From Mucilaginibacter yixingensis (GTDB taxonomy: Bacteria > Bacteroidota > Bacteroidia > Sphingobacteriales > Sphingobacteriaceae): DNA of 64,000 nucleotides. How positions within the stretch are numbered: the stretch's first letter is position 1; the number at the start of each line of letters is the position of its first letter. The notes below the pieces were generated by a model. That model was not told the origin of the DNA. It worked only from the letters and a program-made list of their open reading frames with translations, and did no database searches. The DNA lies in assembly GCF_041080815.1 (NCBI RefSeq), contig NZ_CP160205.1, positions 682,001 to 746,000 on the forward strand. The letters are read 5' to 3'. Shown here piece after piece: positions 9,440 to 18,554 of this stretch. A program made the translations under genes and the position numbers.

Positions 9440-9538
9440 GTCGTTGCGAGGAGGAACGACGAAGCACTCTCGTCGAAGGACAATCGGACATGCATTTCGG
9501 CCTGTATTCGACGAGATTGCTTCGTTCCTCGCAATGAC
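9440..9538. repeat. REP-like palindromic repeat, family A copy 2
   Basis: Begins GTCGTTGCGAGGAGGAACG and ends TTCGTTCCTCGCAATGAC; inner arms are CGAAGCACTCTCGTCG and CGACGAGATTGCTTCG. It occupies the 149-bp gap between two co-directional minus-strand genes and could attenuate read-through. Confidence 0.8.
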
Positions 9539-9570
9539 AAGAGGTATAATTTTCTAACTAATCACCAACC

Positions 9571-11145
9571 TCAATTCTGATGCCTGTTCGGTTCCGGGTC
9601 TGGTATGGTGGCCGGCACCGGCTCGGTCTTCAGCACTACATCTTTCCCGATATTATTCAATGCCAGGTTGCTCACCCCGCGCTGAATAATAGTAGGCTGG
9701 CCTTTTACCGCTTGCGCTTTTACATTGTTAAGGCTGATGCCTTTTACATCTTCTAATATCATGGCCGGGCGGGTTTCCTGGCCCAGGTAGCTAACTTGTA
9801 CGTTGTTCATCTCAATATTGGCCGCATGGCGGATGAAGAATCCGTAAGATGGCATCACGCCGAAACGCTGCGGCTCGGGGTAATCTTTAGTGTATTCTGC
9901 TACACGCTGCTGGATACGAACCACAGGCGAGTCAATCGGGCGGTAAAAAATACGGATGTTGTTCAGTTTTACATCCTCTACGTCATGACCGGGGATGCCC
10001 ACAATCATTGATGAGAAATGCGAGTCGGCATTGAAAACTTGTACGTCGCTGATATTGATGCGGCGCAGAAGGCCCGGTTGTACCCCTTCCGGTCCGCGCA
10101 GGCGGGCACCCAGACGCAAGAAGAGTGGACTGTTAGTCAGATCGCGCATTACAATATTGCTGATGGTTACATCTTCCAGCGATCCACCGTCAACCGTTTC
10201 CAGCGCCAAACCACGGCAGTGCTGAAAAACACAGTTGGTAATGGTGATGCCCTTAAAGCCGCCGTTACCCTCGGTGCCAAACTTAAGGCGACCGGTTGGA
10301 CCCTGGTGGTCGGGCACCATTTTGCCTTCGTTGGTTTGGTAAGTGCCGTTCAGGAAAGTGCCGCGGTCAAAGCCGGTTACCTGGCAGTTGGTAATAGTTA
10401 CGTTTTCGGTAGCGCGGGCATAGCCCAGCGCGTATGATGCTTTGAGGCAGATGCCATCATCCCACGGCGAGTTTACGGTACAGTTGGCCACGCGCACGTT
10501 GCGGCAGGCATCAATATCCATCCCGTCTCGGTTTGTATCTTCCTTAATGTTTTCAATGGTCATGTTATCGCAACCGGTCAGCAGCATGCCCATGTGGCCG
10601 CCCAGCAGTATGGTAAAATCTTTCAGTGTTACGTTGCGACAAAGCTTCAATGCAATGGCCTTGTTGCCCTCGCCAATGTGTCGCGGTGTTTCGCGGGTAA
10701 GGCCTTTGCCATAGATCATGCCCGGGCCCATGATAGAAATATCTTCCAGGTTTTCGCCCCAAATCAAACTGTTGTGGAAATGGCTGTGGCCAAAATCCTG
10801 GTAACGCTTATCGCCCCACTCGTTTGGCTCCGGCTCATCATAGCCTTTTTTGCCATCCTCATAATCTGCAGCAATAATTACCGCACCCTGATCCAAATAA
10901 AGTGATACATGGCTTTTTAGCCTGATGGAGTAGGCCGCATAATTACCAGCCGGGAAATAAACCGTGCCGCCGCCGGCCTGTGCCGCTGCGTCAATGGCTT
11001 TATTAATCTGCACGTTATCGGGCGTTTTACCATCGGCGGTAACGCCAAAATCGCGTACGTTAAAAGTGGTTCCGGTGGGAGGGGCAGCTTTGGCAAATCC
11101 AAAAAACGCCAGGCACAAGGCCAAGCAAAAAAGCTTATTCTTCAT
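9571..11145 (-). CDS. GH28-type polygalacturonase / rhamnogalacturonase
   Basis: Secreted beta-helix enzyme of 524 residues with a signal peptide (LFCLALCLAFFGFAKA). It opens with NVRDFGVTADGKTPDN, then GGGTVYFPAGNY, typical of the GH28/pectate-lyase superfamily. Candidate active-site motifs are NRDGMDIDA and SPWDDGICLKAS (the Asp-Asp pair); downstream helix turns carry GRLKFGTEGNGG and CRGLALETVDGG instead of the textbook GHG and RIK motifs, so it belongs to a different GH28 subgroup from the gene at 6428. Two GH28 enzymes of different subgroups suggest attack on both homogalacturonan and rhamnogalacturonan regions (inference). It is the first gene of a minus-strand pair and is divergent from the two-component genes. 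Confidence 0.82.
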   Translation of the reverse strand: MKNKLFCLALCLAFFGFAKAAPPTGTTFNVRDFGVTADGKTPDNVQINKAIDAAAQAGGGTVYFPAGNYAAYSIRLKSHVSLYLDQGAVIIAADYEDGKKGYDEPEPNEWGDKRYQDFGHSHFHNSLIWGENLEDISIMGPGMIYGKGLTRETPRHIGEGNKAIALKLCRNVTLKDFTILLGGHMGMLLTGCDNMTIENIKEDTNRDGMDIDACRNVRVANCTVNSPWDDGICLKASYALGYARATENVTITNCQVTGFDRGTFLNGTYQTNEGKMVPDHQGPTGRLKFGTEGNGGFKGITITNCVFQHCRGLALETVDGGSLEDVTISNIVMRDLTNSPLFLRLGARLRGPEGVQPGLLRRINISDVQVFNADSHFSSMIVGIPGHDVEDVKLNNIRIFYRPIDSPVVRIQQRVAEYTKDYPEPQRFGVMPSYGFFIRHAANIEMNNVQVSYLGQETRPAMILEDVKGISLNNVKAQAVKGQPTIIQRGVSNLALNNIGKDVVLKTEPVPATIPDPEPNRHQN

Positions 11146-11334
11146 GGTGTGGTTTATAAAACAAAGGTCGGGTTCAAGATAGGATTATTTTTAGCGTAAA
11201 TGCCAAGCAGGCAGGCTAAAGCAGGATGGTGCTGCCATCGGGCTGTCGCAAAAACCGGGGATTTTGTCTAAAAATCCGGGTGCTTTATCTCATTCCTTAA
11301 AAGCATATATAGTTTAACGGTATCTTTATTTTTG

Positions 11335-12549
11335 ATGGCACTGAAGAAGTTTTTTACCGGCAAATATTTACAGGTTGCGTTGCATGTGGTGTTTTGGGCG
11401 CTGTTTATCATTTCGCCCTATCTGTTTCGCAACCCTACTACATACAAAGGATTTAGTCCGTGGCAGTATCGCCTTTTGCTCAACAATGCACTGTTGGCAG
11501 CCTTCTTTTATTTTAACGCTTATGTGCTTTACTCGTTTGTATACAAACGTAAGGGAGTGGCGCTGTATGCATTGTCGTTAGTTATTGCCGTTGTTGGGGT
11601 GCTGTTTGTATCGCGCGGTATGGATAACTGGCTGTTTCCGCCGCCACCGCATCCGCCGCATGGCATGGAGGCGTTTAGTCATGGCCCCCGTTTTATGCAT
11701 GATTCAACTTACCTGAAACTGGACAGTGCAGGCAGGAAAGCCTATCGCGATAGCTTGCACCAGGTAAGGCTGGCACGTGGCGACGGCCGCCGTTTCCGCC
11801 AGATGTTCCGCCCGGACCGTACCGGGTTTGACCGCGGCTGGTTTGGCTGGTATTTTACCAATTTGATCTTCTATATCGCCATTATCGGCATCAGTACCAG
11901 CTATCGCATCATCATTGATAACTCGCGTACCGAAGATGTACGTAAAGAGAAAGAAAACGAGAACCTGAAAACTGAACTGAGCTTCCTTCGTTCGCAGGTG
12001 AGCCCGCATTTTATCTTCAATACGCTGAATAGTATGGTATCGCTGGCACGCAAAAAATCAGACATGCTGGAGCCATCGCTTATTGAACTATCAAGGCTGA
12101 TGCGCTATATGTTGTATGAAAATGATGACGAGAAAGTGCAGCTGAGCCGCGAGGTAGAATACCTGAAAAGCTACATTGCATTGCAAATGTTACGTTTTGG
12201 CGATGATGTAACAATTGTGTTTAATCCGCCTGCAGACTTAAATGCTTACTATATTGAGCCCATGTTGCTGGCCCCGTTTGTAGAGAACGCTTTTAAGCAT
12301 GGGGTGGGCATGGTTATAGACCCGCAAATTAATATTGTTTTACAGGTTGATGCTGAGACCGGCTGGATGGATTTCCGGGTGATGAACACCGTTGCGCCGC
12401 CAATGCATAGCAAGGATAAAGACTCTGGCATTGGTTTAACCAACGTTAGGCGCCGGTTGGAGCTGTTGTATAAAGACGCTCATCAACTGGATATTATGGA
12501 AAACGATAAGATGTTTGTGATAGACTTAAAAATAAAATTAACAACCTGA
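11335..12549 (+). CDS. LytS/YehU-type sensor histidine kinase
   Basis: Membrane sensor kinase of 404 residues. The ATG at 11335 is used; the adjacent TTG at 11332 is less likely. Residues ~10-110 hold three hydrophobic segments, then a probably extracytoplasmic loop with many Pro, His and Met residues (PPPPHPPHGM, SHGPRFMHD), then a fourth segment (NLIFYIAIIGISTSY). The cytoplasmic part is the His_kinase (PF06580) domain with phosphoacceptor motif SPHFIFNTLN and an ATPase domain with N-box VENAFKHG and G-box GIGLTNVRRRL. It overlaps the LytTR regulator by one base (TGATG), so the two are translationally coupled partners. A near-consensus -7 element (TATCTTTA, 11321-11328) sits very close to the ATG, so the mRNA could have almost no leader. 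Confidence 0.9.
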   Translation: MALKKFFTGKYLQVALHVVFWALFIISPYLFRNPTTYKGFSPWQYRLLLNNALLAAFFYFNAYVLYSFVYKRKGVALYALSLVIAVVGVLFVSRGMDNWLFPPPPHPPHGMEAFSHGPRFMHDSTYLKLDSAGRKAYRDSLHQVRLARGDGRRFRQMFRPDRTGFDRGWFGWYFTNLIFYIAIIGISTSYRIIIDNSRTEDVRKEKENENLKTELSFLRSQVSPHFIFNTLNSMVSLARKKSDMLEPSLIELSRLMRYMLYENDDEKVQLSREVEYLKSYIALQMLRFGDDVTIVFNPPADLNAYYIEPMLLAPFVENAFKHGVGMVIDPQINIVLQVDAETGWMDFRVMNTVAPPMHSKDKDSGIGLTNVRRRLELLYKDAHQLDIMENDKMFVIDLKIKLTT

Positions 12550-13292
12550 TGCGCTGTTTACTGGTAGATGATGAAAAGCTGGCGCTGGAGCTGATGGAAG
12601 ATAACGTACTGAAAGTACCCTTCCTGAAAGTGGCCGGCAAATGCCGCAACGCTATTGAGGCAATGGAGTTTCTGCGCCGCGAGCCTGTTGATCTTATTTT
12701 TCTGGATATACAGATGCCGGGCATATCGGGCACGCAATTTCTGAGCAGTTTAACCAATGCGCCTATGGTTATTATGGTTACCGCTTATGAAAACTATGCG
12801 CTTGAAGGTTACAACCTGGATGTAATTGATTACCTGGTAAAACCCGTAGCCTTTGAGCGTTTCCTGAAGGCCGCCAACAAAGCTTATGAGTTATGGGGTT
12901 TGCGTCAGGACAGAGACCAGCAAGTTGCACCGCCTGAACCTGTGGCCGCTGCGCCCACAACGCCCGATTACCTTTTTGTTAATGCCGATTACTCTATTGT
13001 GCGCATTAACATACCAGAGGTAACACATGTGGAAGGTTTGAAGGATTATGTAAAAATCTATTTACGTAACGCAACTAAGCCAGTAATTACGCGTCTCAGT
13101 ATGCGATATTTGGAGGAAAAATTACCGGCAGACAGTTTTGCCCGTGTACATAAGTCGTTTATCGTTGCGCTGGATAAGGTGACATCCTTCAAACGTAACC
13201 GGCTGCTGATAGGCGAAACGGAGATACCGGTAAGCGACAACTATAAGGATAAGATACATGCCTATATAGGCATACAAGATGATACCAATTAA
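12549..13292 (+). CDS. LytTR-family response regulator
   Basis: Response regulator of 247 residues paired with the kinase just upstream. Residues 1-~120 form the receiver domain: acidic pocket LLVDDEK, phosphoacceptor Asp in LIFLDIQMPG, and VDYLVKPV with the conserved Lys. An Ala/Pro linker follows (PPEPVAAAPTTP), then a LytTR DNA-binding domain (~140-245) with the family signature VEGLKDYVKIYL and FARVHKSFIVAL. LytTR proteins bind pairs of direct repeats upstream of targets. The next two plus-strand genes (secreted Gly-rich protein and outer-membrane barrel) start within about 1.1 kb and are plausible targets, though no clear direct repeat was found in the 30-bp gap after this gene. Confidence 0.92.
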   Translation: MRCLLVDDEKLALELMEDNVLKVPFLKVAGKCRNAIEAMEFLRREPVDLIFLDIQMPGISGTQFLSSLTNAPMVIMVTAYENYALEGYNLDVIDYLVKPVAFERFLKAANKAYELWGLRQDRDQQVAPPEPVAAAPTTPDYLFVNADYSIVRINIPEVTHVEGLKDYVKIYLRNATKPVITRLSMRYLEEKLPADSFARVHKSFIVALDKVTSFKRNRLLIGETEIPVSDNYKDKIHAYIGIQDDTN

Positions 13293-13322
13293 TACCCCCT
13301 TTATAAAACCGAAGAATAAGTT

Positions 13323-14291
13323 ATGAATAGAACGATGCGAAAATGGACAAAAGCGGCCCTGGCAGCAATGCTGGTAGCAGGAGCAGGCTTTAACGTGCAG
13401 GCGCAAAACGTACAGGATGGCAGCGTATGGGCGCCAGCCGGAACAAAAGTTGATGGCAAGCTGACCGAGTGGGGTCAGGGCCTGGCAGCTAGTAACAAAA
13501 CCACGCTGCTAAATTATACCCTGGCTAATGATGATAAAAACATCTACCTGGTAGTAAAATCTACAGACCAGATGAACAACCGTAAAATACTGGCCGGCGG
13601 TATTACTTTAAGTATCAATACCGAGGGTAAAAAGAAAGAAGAGGATGCTTATGCCCTTACCTTCCCGGTAATTAACCGCGAAAATATGCGTAACTCGTTC
13701 GGGCGCCGTGGTAATGGCGGTCCGGGTCAGGGAAGCAGCAGCACGCCAGACTCATCTGCTATTGCTAATATGCGTACTGCCTTAGATGAGGCTAAAGATA
13801 TCAACATTCGTGGTTTTAAAGATATTCCAGATAGCGTGATCTCTATCTATAACGAATACAGCATAAAGGCAGCCGTTAGCTATGATGATAGCGGCAATTT
13901 TATTTACGAACTCTCAGTACCTCTTAAATTAATGGGCCTAAAAGTTGGCGATACCAAACAGCTGGCTTACAACCTGAAAGTTAACGGCGTGCAGTTTAAC
14001 CGTAACCGTGAAAACCGCGACAACAACGGCGGTGGCCAGGGTGGTGGCCGCGGTGGCTTTGGCGGAGGAGGCAACGGTGGAGGAGGCAACGGCGGCGGCG
14101 GAAATGGCGGCGGCGGCTTCGGCGGCGGTGGAGGTGGCGGCGGTCGTGGCTTCGGCGGCGGCGGCGGCGGCCGAGGTTTCGGTGGCGGCGGCGGTGGTCG
14201 CGGTGGTTTTGGCGGCGGCGGTGCCACCATGGCCGATATGTTCAACCCGACAGACTTTTGGGGTAAATATACCCTGGCTAAAAAACAGTAA
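13323..14291 (+). CDS. Secreted protein with CBM9-like domain and Gly-rich tail
   Basis: Exported protein of 322 residues (or 318 from the second Met at 13335). A signal peptide ends at FNVQAQ (about residue 28). Residues ~35-225 contain VDGKLTEWG and NIYLVVKSTD, resembling the CBM9/DOMON-type beta-sandwich also seen in the gene at 1049. Residues ~227-302 are almost pure glycine with Arg, Asn and Phe (GGGRGFGGGGGGRGFGG), followed by a short hydrophobic end (MADMFNPTDFWGKYTL). The tail is encoded by a GGN-rich tract that is open in all frames. No enzyme motif is seen. It lies between the LytTR pair and a large outer-membrane barrel, so an envelope or surface role is likely. Function unknown. 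Confidence 0.68.
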   Translation: MNRTMRKWTKAALAAMLVAGAGFNVQAQNVQDGSVWAPAGTKVDGKLTEWGQGLAASNKTTLLNYTLANDDKNIYLVVKSTDQMNNRKILAGGITLSINTEGKKKEEDAYALTFPVINRENMRNSFGRRGNGGPGQGSSSTPDSSAIANMRTALDEAKDINIRGFKDIPDSVISIYNEYSIKAAVSYDDSGNFIYELSVPLKLMGLKVGDTKQLAYNLKVNGVQFNRNRENRDNNGGGQGGGRGGFGGGGNGGGGNGGGGNGGGGFGGGGGGGGRGFGGGGGGRGFGGGGGGRGGFGGGGATMADMFNPTDFWGKYTLAKKQ

Positions 14292-14322
14292 TCAACACAA
14301 TTAAATAATCAACCTAAATCAG

Positions 14323-14345
14323 GCCCTGCCTCGTGCGGGTAGGGC
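14323..14345 (+). terminator. Weak hairpin between Gly-rich and barrel genes
   Basis: GCCCTGCC pairs with GGTAGGGC across a 7-nt loop (8 bp including one G-T). Only a loose T-rich stretch follows (ATGTTATTGCTTTT), so partial termination or mRNA end protection is more likely than full termination. Confidence 0.42.
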
Positions 14346-14370
14346 ATGTTATTGCTTTTAAACTAACCTT

Positions 14371-17310
14371 ATGAAGACACGCATACTCATAATATTGGCT
14401 GTTATTTTGTGCAGCGGCAAGCTGCTGGCACAAAATAATTTTCAGCGTTCGCAGCAACGCCAGCAAAGCCTGCCGCCGCCCGTGCCAACCCGCCAGGTGA
14501 GCGGTATTGTAAAAGATAAAAGTGACGCTACGTTACCAGGCGCAGTGGTTAAACTTGAGTCGCCAAAAGATACCATGTCTACCGCAACCAATGCCGATGG
14601 CGTGTTCATCTTCAAAAACGTAAAATCGGCGTCGTTTGTACTTTCTGTAAGTAGTTTGGGGTACAAATCTAAGGTGCAGAAAATGCTGAACAACGATGCC
14701 ATACCACGCCTGACGCTTAATCCGGTGGTACTGGAATCTGCTACCACGCAACTAAAAGAAGTTGTGGTTAATGGTACGCCAAGTATCGTTTACAAAACAG
14801 ATACGATTGAGTATCGTGCTACCGACTATAAAGTGCGCCCAAATGCAACCCTTGATGAATTGCTGAAGAAGATGGAAGGCTTTGAAGTGGGCAGTGATGG
14901 TTCGGTTACTCACCAGGGTCAGGCAATTACCAAAGTAAAGCTGAACGGTAAAGAATATGGTACCGGCGACGTAGCTCAGGCTGTACAAAACCTGCCTGCA
15001 GATATTATTGAGAAGGCCCAGGTGGTTGATGATTATGGCGATCAGGCTGCCCACACGGGTATTAAAAGCGGTGATCCGCAGAAGATTTTGAACGTAACAA
15101 CCAAGGCCGACAGATCTGTTGGTACTACGGGACGGTTAACCGCGCAGGCAGGTGATCATGATCGTTATAACGGGCAGTTATTTGTGCAGCGAATTAATGC
15201 TAACCAGCAAATAGGCTTAATTGGCAACGTACAGAACCTGGTTACGGGTATTGCCTCAACAGGCACAGCCGGTGGCAATGGCGGCACCGGCGGCAGTCCG
15301 GGTACGGCCTTAAGAATTGCCCCCACTGTTACATATCGCGACCAATATGGCCCTAAAGTACAGATTAATAGCGGTGCTGGTTTTACCGTGAACAACCGTA
15401 ATTCCGTCAGTCAATCTTATGGTAACCAGTCTACCAGCAAAAGCTTTGGTACATTCTCTAACAATGGGTCTAATAAAACCAACAGTAATGGCCGGCAGGC
15501 AAATGTGGAGCTGGATTATCAGATCGACAGCCTGAACTATTTGCAGGTGCAACCCAGCTATTCTTATTCAACAACAGAAACGTCTAGTAACAGCAGTCAG
15601 GATAACGTAACTCACACCTACGTGATTGATCCGAGTACTGGCCAGCCAACTTATGTAAACGGTGTGCCAGTAACAACCTTTGAACACAGGGTAACTACAG
15701 GTGTGCAAAGTACTAAAGCACCAAATACGGCAGCGGGCGCTTTAGCATTGTTTGTGCACCGGTTCCGTACGCATAATCGTGCTTTTTCATTCCAGGCCAG
15801 CTACAATTGGAGCAATACCCAATCTAACACCGACTATAATAACGATATCAGAAACTACGCTGACAGTACCCGCAACACCCTGGTAAAAGACTCCTTGGCG
15901 CATACCTTAAAGTATTCTACCAACATCACCAATACCACAAGGGTAAGCTCAACCTATAGTGAGCCGGTGAGTGAGTATGGCCGCCTGGTATTTAATGGCC
16001 AAATGACGCATAATGACCACAATGTTAACAGCTACACCCAGTTGGTAGGGCCCGATGGAGTAGCACATTTGGTAGATACGCTGGCGCAACGATACAATTA
16101 CGCTACTACCGATACGCGTTTATATTTCAACTATCAGTACCAGGGTACCAAGGTTAACCTCTCTTTGGGTGTGTTATTTGAGCCTTACAAACTGAGTGGT
16201 AGTAAGCTGAATGCTTCAGCTGGACAGAACGTAACCATTACCCAAAATGTGTTTCAGGTATTGCCGGTATTCAGGTTCTCGTATTCATGGTCTCGCACTG
16301 AGCGTATTTCACTTAACTACACCAGCAATATCAACGAGCCGCAGTTTTATCAGTTACAGCCGTATACCGACAGAACTAATGCTAACAACATTATAGTGGG
16401 TAACCCTAATCTGAAACCATCGCTGGTTAACGGTCTTAATTTGCAGTACAATAATTATTTCCCTAACTCAAGGTTCAATATCTCAGTCAACGGTAACGGT
16501 AACTATACCACTAATGAAGTGACAACCAACGTGGTGCAGGTAACTCAGGTAATTACACCTGCGGTAGGTACGCCTGGCACACCCGGCTATAAACCCGCAG
16601 TTGGTAAAACTTATAACGTAACCAACTTTGTGAACCTTACCGGCGACGAAACTATTGGTGGTAGCTATAATATATCAAAACAACTGGCTGATAGAAAGTA
16701 CAACCTGGCTTTAAACGGTAGCGTTAGCTATAACTATAATACCTACATGACCAATAATCAACTAGCACATACCACCGGCTGGTATTTTAACGAGCGTTTT
16801 GGTCCGCGTATCAATCCGAGCGATAATGTGGAGATTAACCCTTACGTAAGTACAGCCCTGGGCCGTAACTTCAATACAACCCTGGGTAATCCTTCCAGTA
16901 CGCAAGTAACCAATTCATTAGCCATTGATGGTAGGTTTTATTTCTTTAAAACCTTTAACATTCACTACGATGCCCGCAAGCAATTCATCAACCTAACTCA
17001 GCAAAATGGCAACGGCATTGCTACACCATCTATTACTGCTAGTCCGTTGGTAATTGATGGCGGCTTCCAGAAGGAGTTTGGTCAGAAACGCCAGTTCACC
17101 GTTACTTTCGATGTGTTTGATATTCTGCACCAGAACAACTTTCTACAGCAAACCGCACAAAATGGCGGTGTAACCAATACCATTTCAAGTTCGCTGAGCC
17201 GATACTTCCTGATAGGTTTCCGTCTTAATCTGCAAAAATGGAGCGGCAGACCAATGCGCGGCGGCAAAGAAATGAAACGCCGTGGCGATGGTAGCTTTAT
17301 CTATAATTGA
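14371..17310 (+). CDS. Outer-membrane beta-barrel protein with N-terminal carboxypeptidase-like regulatory domain
   Basis: Protein of 979 residues with a signal peptide (RILIILAVILCSGKLLAQ). Residues ~40-120 are a CarboxypepD_reg-like beta-sandwich (VSGIVKDKSDATLPGAVVKL), followed by a plug-like segment (ATLDELLKKMEGFEV) and a long C-terminal region of alternating strands ending in an aromatic-rich strand, matching the outer-membrane beta-barrel family PF14905. These are TonB-receptor-like but lack SusC features, and no SusD partner is adjacent. The protein is rich in Asn, Thr and Gln, as expected for surface loops. It probably forms a gene set with the preceding secreted protein and the LytS/LytTR pair. 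Cargo is unknown. Confidence 0.85.
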   Translation: MKTRILIILAVILCSGKLLAQNNFQRSQQRQQSLPPPVPTRQVSGIVKDKSDATLPGAVVKLESPKDTMSTATNADGVFIFKNVKSASFVLSVSSLGYKSKVQKMLNNDAIPRLTLNPVVLESATTQLKEVVVNGTPSIVYKTDTIEYRATDYKVRPNATLDELLKKMEGFEVGSDGSVTHQGQAITKVKLNGKEYGTGDVAQAVQNLPADIIEKAQVVDDYGDQAAHTGIKSGDPQKILNVTTKADRSVGTTGRLTAQAGDHDRYNGQLFVQRINANQQIGLIGNVQNLVTGIASTGTAGGNGGTGGSPGTALRIAPTVTYRDQYGPKVQINSGAGFTVNNRNSVSQSYGNQSTSKSFGTFSNNGSNKTNSNGRQANVELDYQIDSLNYLQVQPSYSYSTTETSSNSSQDNVTHTYVIDPSTGQPTYVNGVPVTTFEHRVTTGVQSTKAPNTAAGALALFVHRFRTHNRAFSFQASYNWSNTQSNTDYNNDIRNYADSTRNTLVKDSLAHTLKYSTNITNTTRVSSTYSEPVSEYGRLVFNGQMTHNDHNVNSYTQLVGPDGVAHLVDTLAQRYNYATTDTRLYFNYQYQGTKVNLSLGVLFEPYKLSGSKLNASAGQNVTITQNVFQVLPVFRFSYSWSRTERISLNYTSNINEPQFYQLQPYTDRTNANNIIVGNPNLKPSLVNGLNLQYNNYFPNSRFNISVNGNGNYTTNEVTTNVVQVTQVITPAVGTPGTPGYKPAVGKTYNVTNFVNLTGDETIGGSYNISKQLADRKYNLALNGSVSYNYNTYMTNNQLAHTTGWYFNERFGPRINPSDNVEINPYVSTALGRNFNTTLGNPSSTQVTNSLAIDGRFYFFKTFNIHYDARKQFINLTQQNGNGIATPSITASPLVIDGGFQKEFGQKRQFTVTFDVFDILHQNNFLQQTAQNGGVTNTISSSLSRYFLIGFRLNLQKWSGRPMRGGKEMKRRGDGSFIYN

Positions 17311-17335
17311 TGTTAATGTTTGTTATTGTTTACTA

Positions 17336-17369
17336 CCGGGCCCTGCACAAAAAGCAGGCCCGGTTTTTT
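17336..17369 (+). terminator. Intrinsic terminator after the outer-membrane barrel gene
   Basis: Stem CCGGGCCCTGC / GCAGGCCCGG (one bulged C) with a short A-rich loop, followed directly by TTTTTT. Lies 26 nt after the stop codon at 17310. Confidence 0.85.
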
Positions 17370-17412
17370 GTTGGCGCATGACGGAGATGCACAGTTAGCT
17401 GTTTGGTTATGC

Positions 17413-17420
17413 TATCTTTG
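17413..17420 (+). promoter_or_regulatory. Candidate -7 promoter element (TATCTTTG)
   Basis: Exact match to the Bacteroidota sigma-ABfr -7 consensus TAnnTTTG, 83 nt before the ATG at 17504 and just after a terminator. No convincing TTG was found at the usual -33 spacing, so this is a candidate only. Confidence 0.42.
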
Positions 17421-17503
17421 CGGCCAGGCGTGAGGCGCAAGGTATTTTAAGGTTTGAAAGAACCCTCTATCACCACCTGCCGCCATCCGCACAACCCACA
17501 TCT

Positions 17504-18541
17504 ATGGAAAAATCCAATTCGCAAAATAACCTGCCGCCGGTAATTTTTGGTACCAGTGGTTTGGGTAACCTTTTTACGGCATTGCCGCAAGATGCCAAGT
17601 GTGCCATTGTTGAGCAATGTGTAGAACACTCCGCTTTGCCCGTGGTGTTTGACTCGGCTGGGAAATATGGTGCTGGCCTGGCGCTGGAAAGCCTCGGCAA
17701 ATGTCTCAAGCAGCTGGGTGTTGCCCCAGAGGATGTACTCATCAGCAATAAATTGGGCTGGCTGCGTGTGCCGCTTACCACGCCCGAGCCAACTTTCGAG
17801 CCCGGTGTTTGGAAAGATCTGGAGTTTGATGCCGTGCAGAAGATCAGCTACGATGGCATCCTGGAGTGCTTTGAGCAAGGCAACGAATTGCTGGGCGATT
17901 ACAAACCACAAATGGTATCGGTACATGATCCGGATGAGTACCTGGATGCCGCAGCATCTGAAGCCGAGCGCCAGCAACGTTATCAGGATGTGCTGGAAGC
18001 CTATCGCGCGCTGGCCGATCTGAAAGCACAAGGCAGGGTACAGGCCATTGGCGTGGGTGCTAAAAAATGGCCCATTATTCAGCAGATCAGCAAAGACGTA
18101 GCGCTGGACTGGGTGATGATTGCCAACAGCATGACCATTAAAAACCATCCTGATGATCTACTCGATTTTATGGAAGAGCTGGCCGCCAAAGGTGTTACTA
18201 TCATCAACTCGGCGGTGTTCCATGCGGGTTTTTTAACCGGTGGTAATTTTTATGATTATAAAGAGATGGATCGCAATAATGCAGCCCATCAATCCGTATT
18301 TAACTGGCGCGATGAGTTCAATGCCATTTGCGATGCCTTCGGCGTTAAACCTGCCGAGGCCTGCGTGAAGTTTGGCCTCAATGCGCCGGGTGTAAAAGCC
18401 ATAGCGCTCAACACCACCAACGCAAAACGCGTGAAAGATAACGTGGATATGGCGGGCGCCGCCATCCCGGCTGATTTTTGGCAGCAACTGTTTAACAAAG
18501 GATTAATTAGCGAAAGGGCTTTGGGCCTTATACTAAAGTAA
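17504..18541 (+). CDS. Aldo/keto reductase (aldose/fucose dehydrogenase-like)
   Basis: Cytoplasmic NAD(P)-dependent oxidoreductase of 345 residues with the aldo/keto reductase barrel. The catalytic tetrad is readable as Asp and Tyr in FDSAGKYG, Lys in ISNKLGW and His in SVHDPDEY. The length and the FGTSGLGN opening fit the D-threo-aldose 1-dehydrogenase / L-fucose dehydrogenase group, which oxidises free sugars to lactones. The next gene, a zinc alcohol dehydrogenase, starts 13 nt downstream, so both probably act in one sugar oxidation route, possibly for fucose, galactose or rhamnose released by the upstream hydrolases (inference). Enzyme class is secure; substrate is not. Confidence 0.82.
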   Translation: MEKSNSQNNLPPVIFGTSGLGNLFTALPQDAKCAIVEQCVEHSALPVVFDSAGKYGAGLALESLGKCLKQLGVAPEDVLISNKLGWLRVPLTTPEPTFEPGVWKDLEFDAVQKISYDGILECFEQGNELLGDYKPQMVSVHDPDEYLDAAASEAERQQRYQDVLEAYRALADLKAQGRVQAIGVGAKKWPIIQQISKDVALDWVMIANSMTIKNHPDDLLDFMEELAAKGVTIINSAVFHAGFLTGGNFYDYKEMDRNNAAHQSVFNWRDEFNAICDAFGVKPAEACVKFGLNAPGVKAIALNTTNAKRVKDNVDMAGAAIPADFWQQLFNKGLISERALGLILK

Positions 18542-18554
18542 GAACTGATACGAA

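Noticed and set aside
13967..14245. Proline-rich 92-residue frame on the minus strand
   Set aside because: It is the complement of the GGN tract of the Gly-rich gene; all frames are open there because of low complexity.
14371..17310. Outer-membrane barrel as SusC of a polysaccharide locus
   Set aside because: No SusD gene follows and the sequence fits the PF14905-type barrel family better than SusC.
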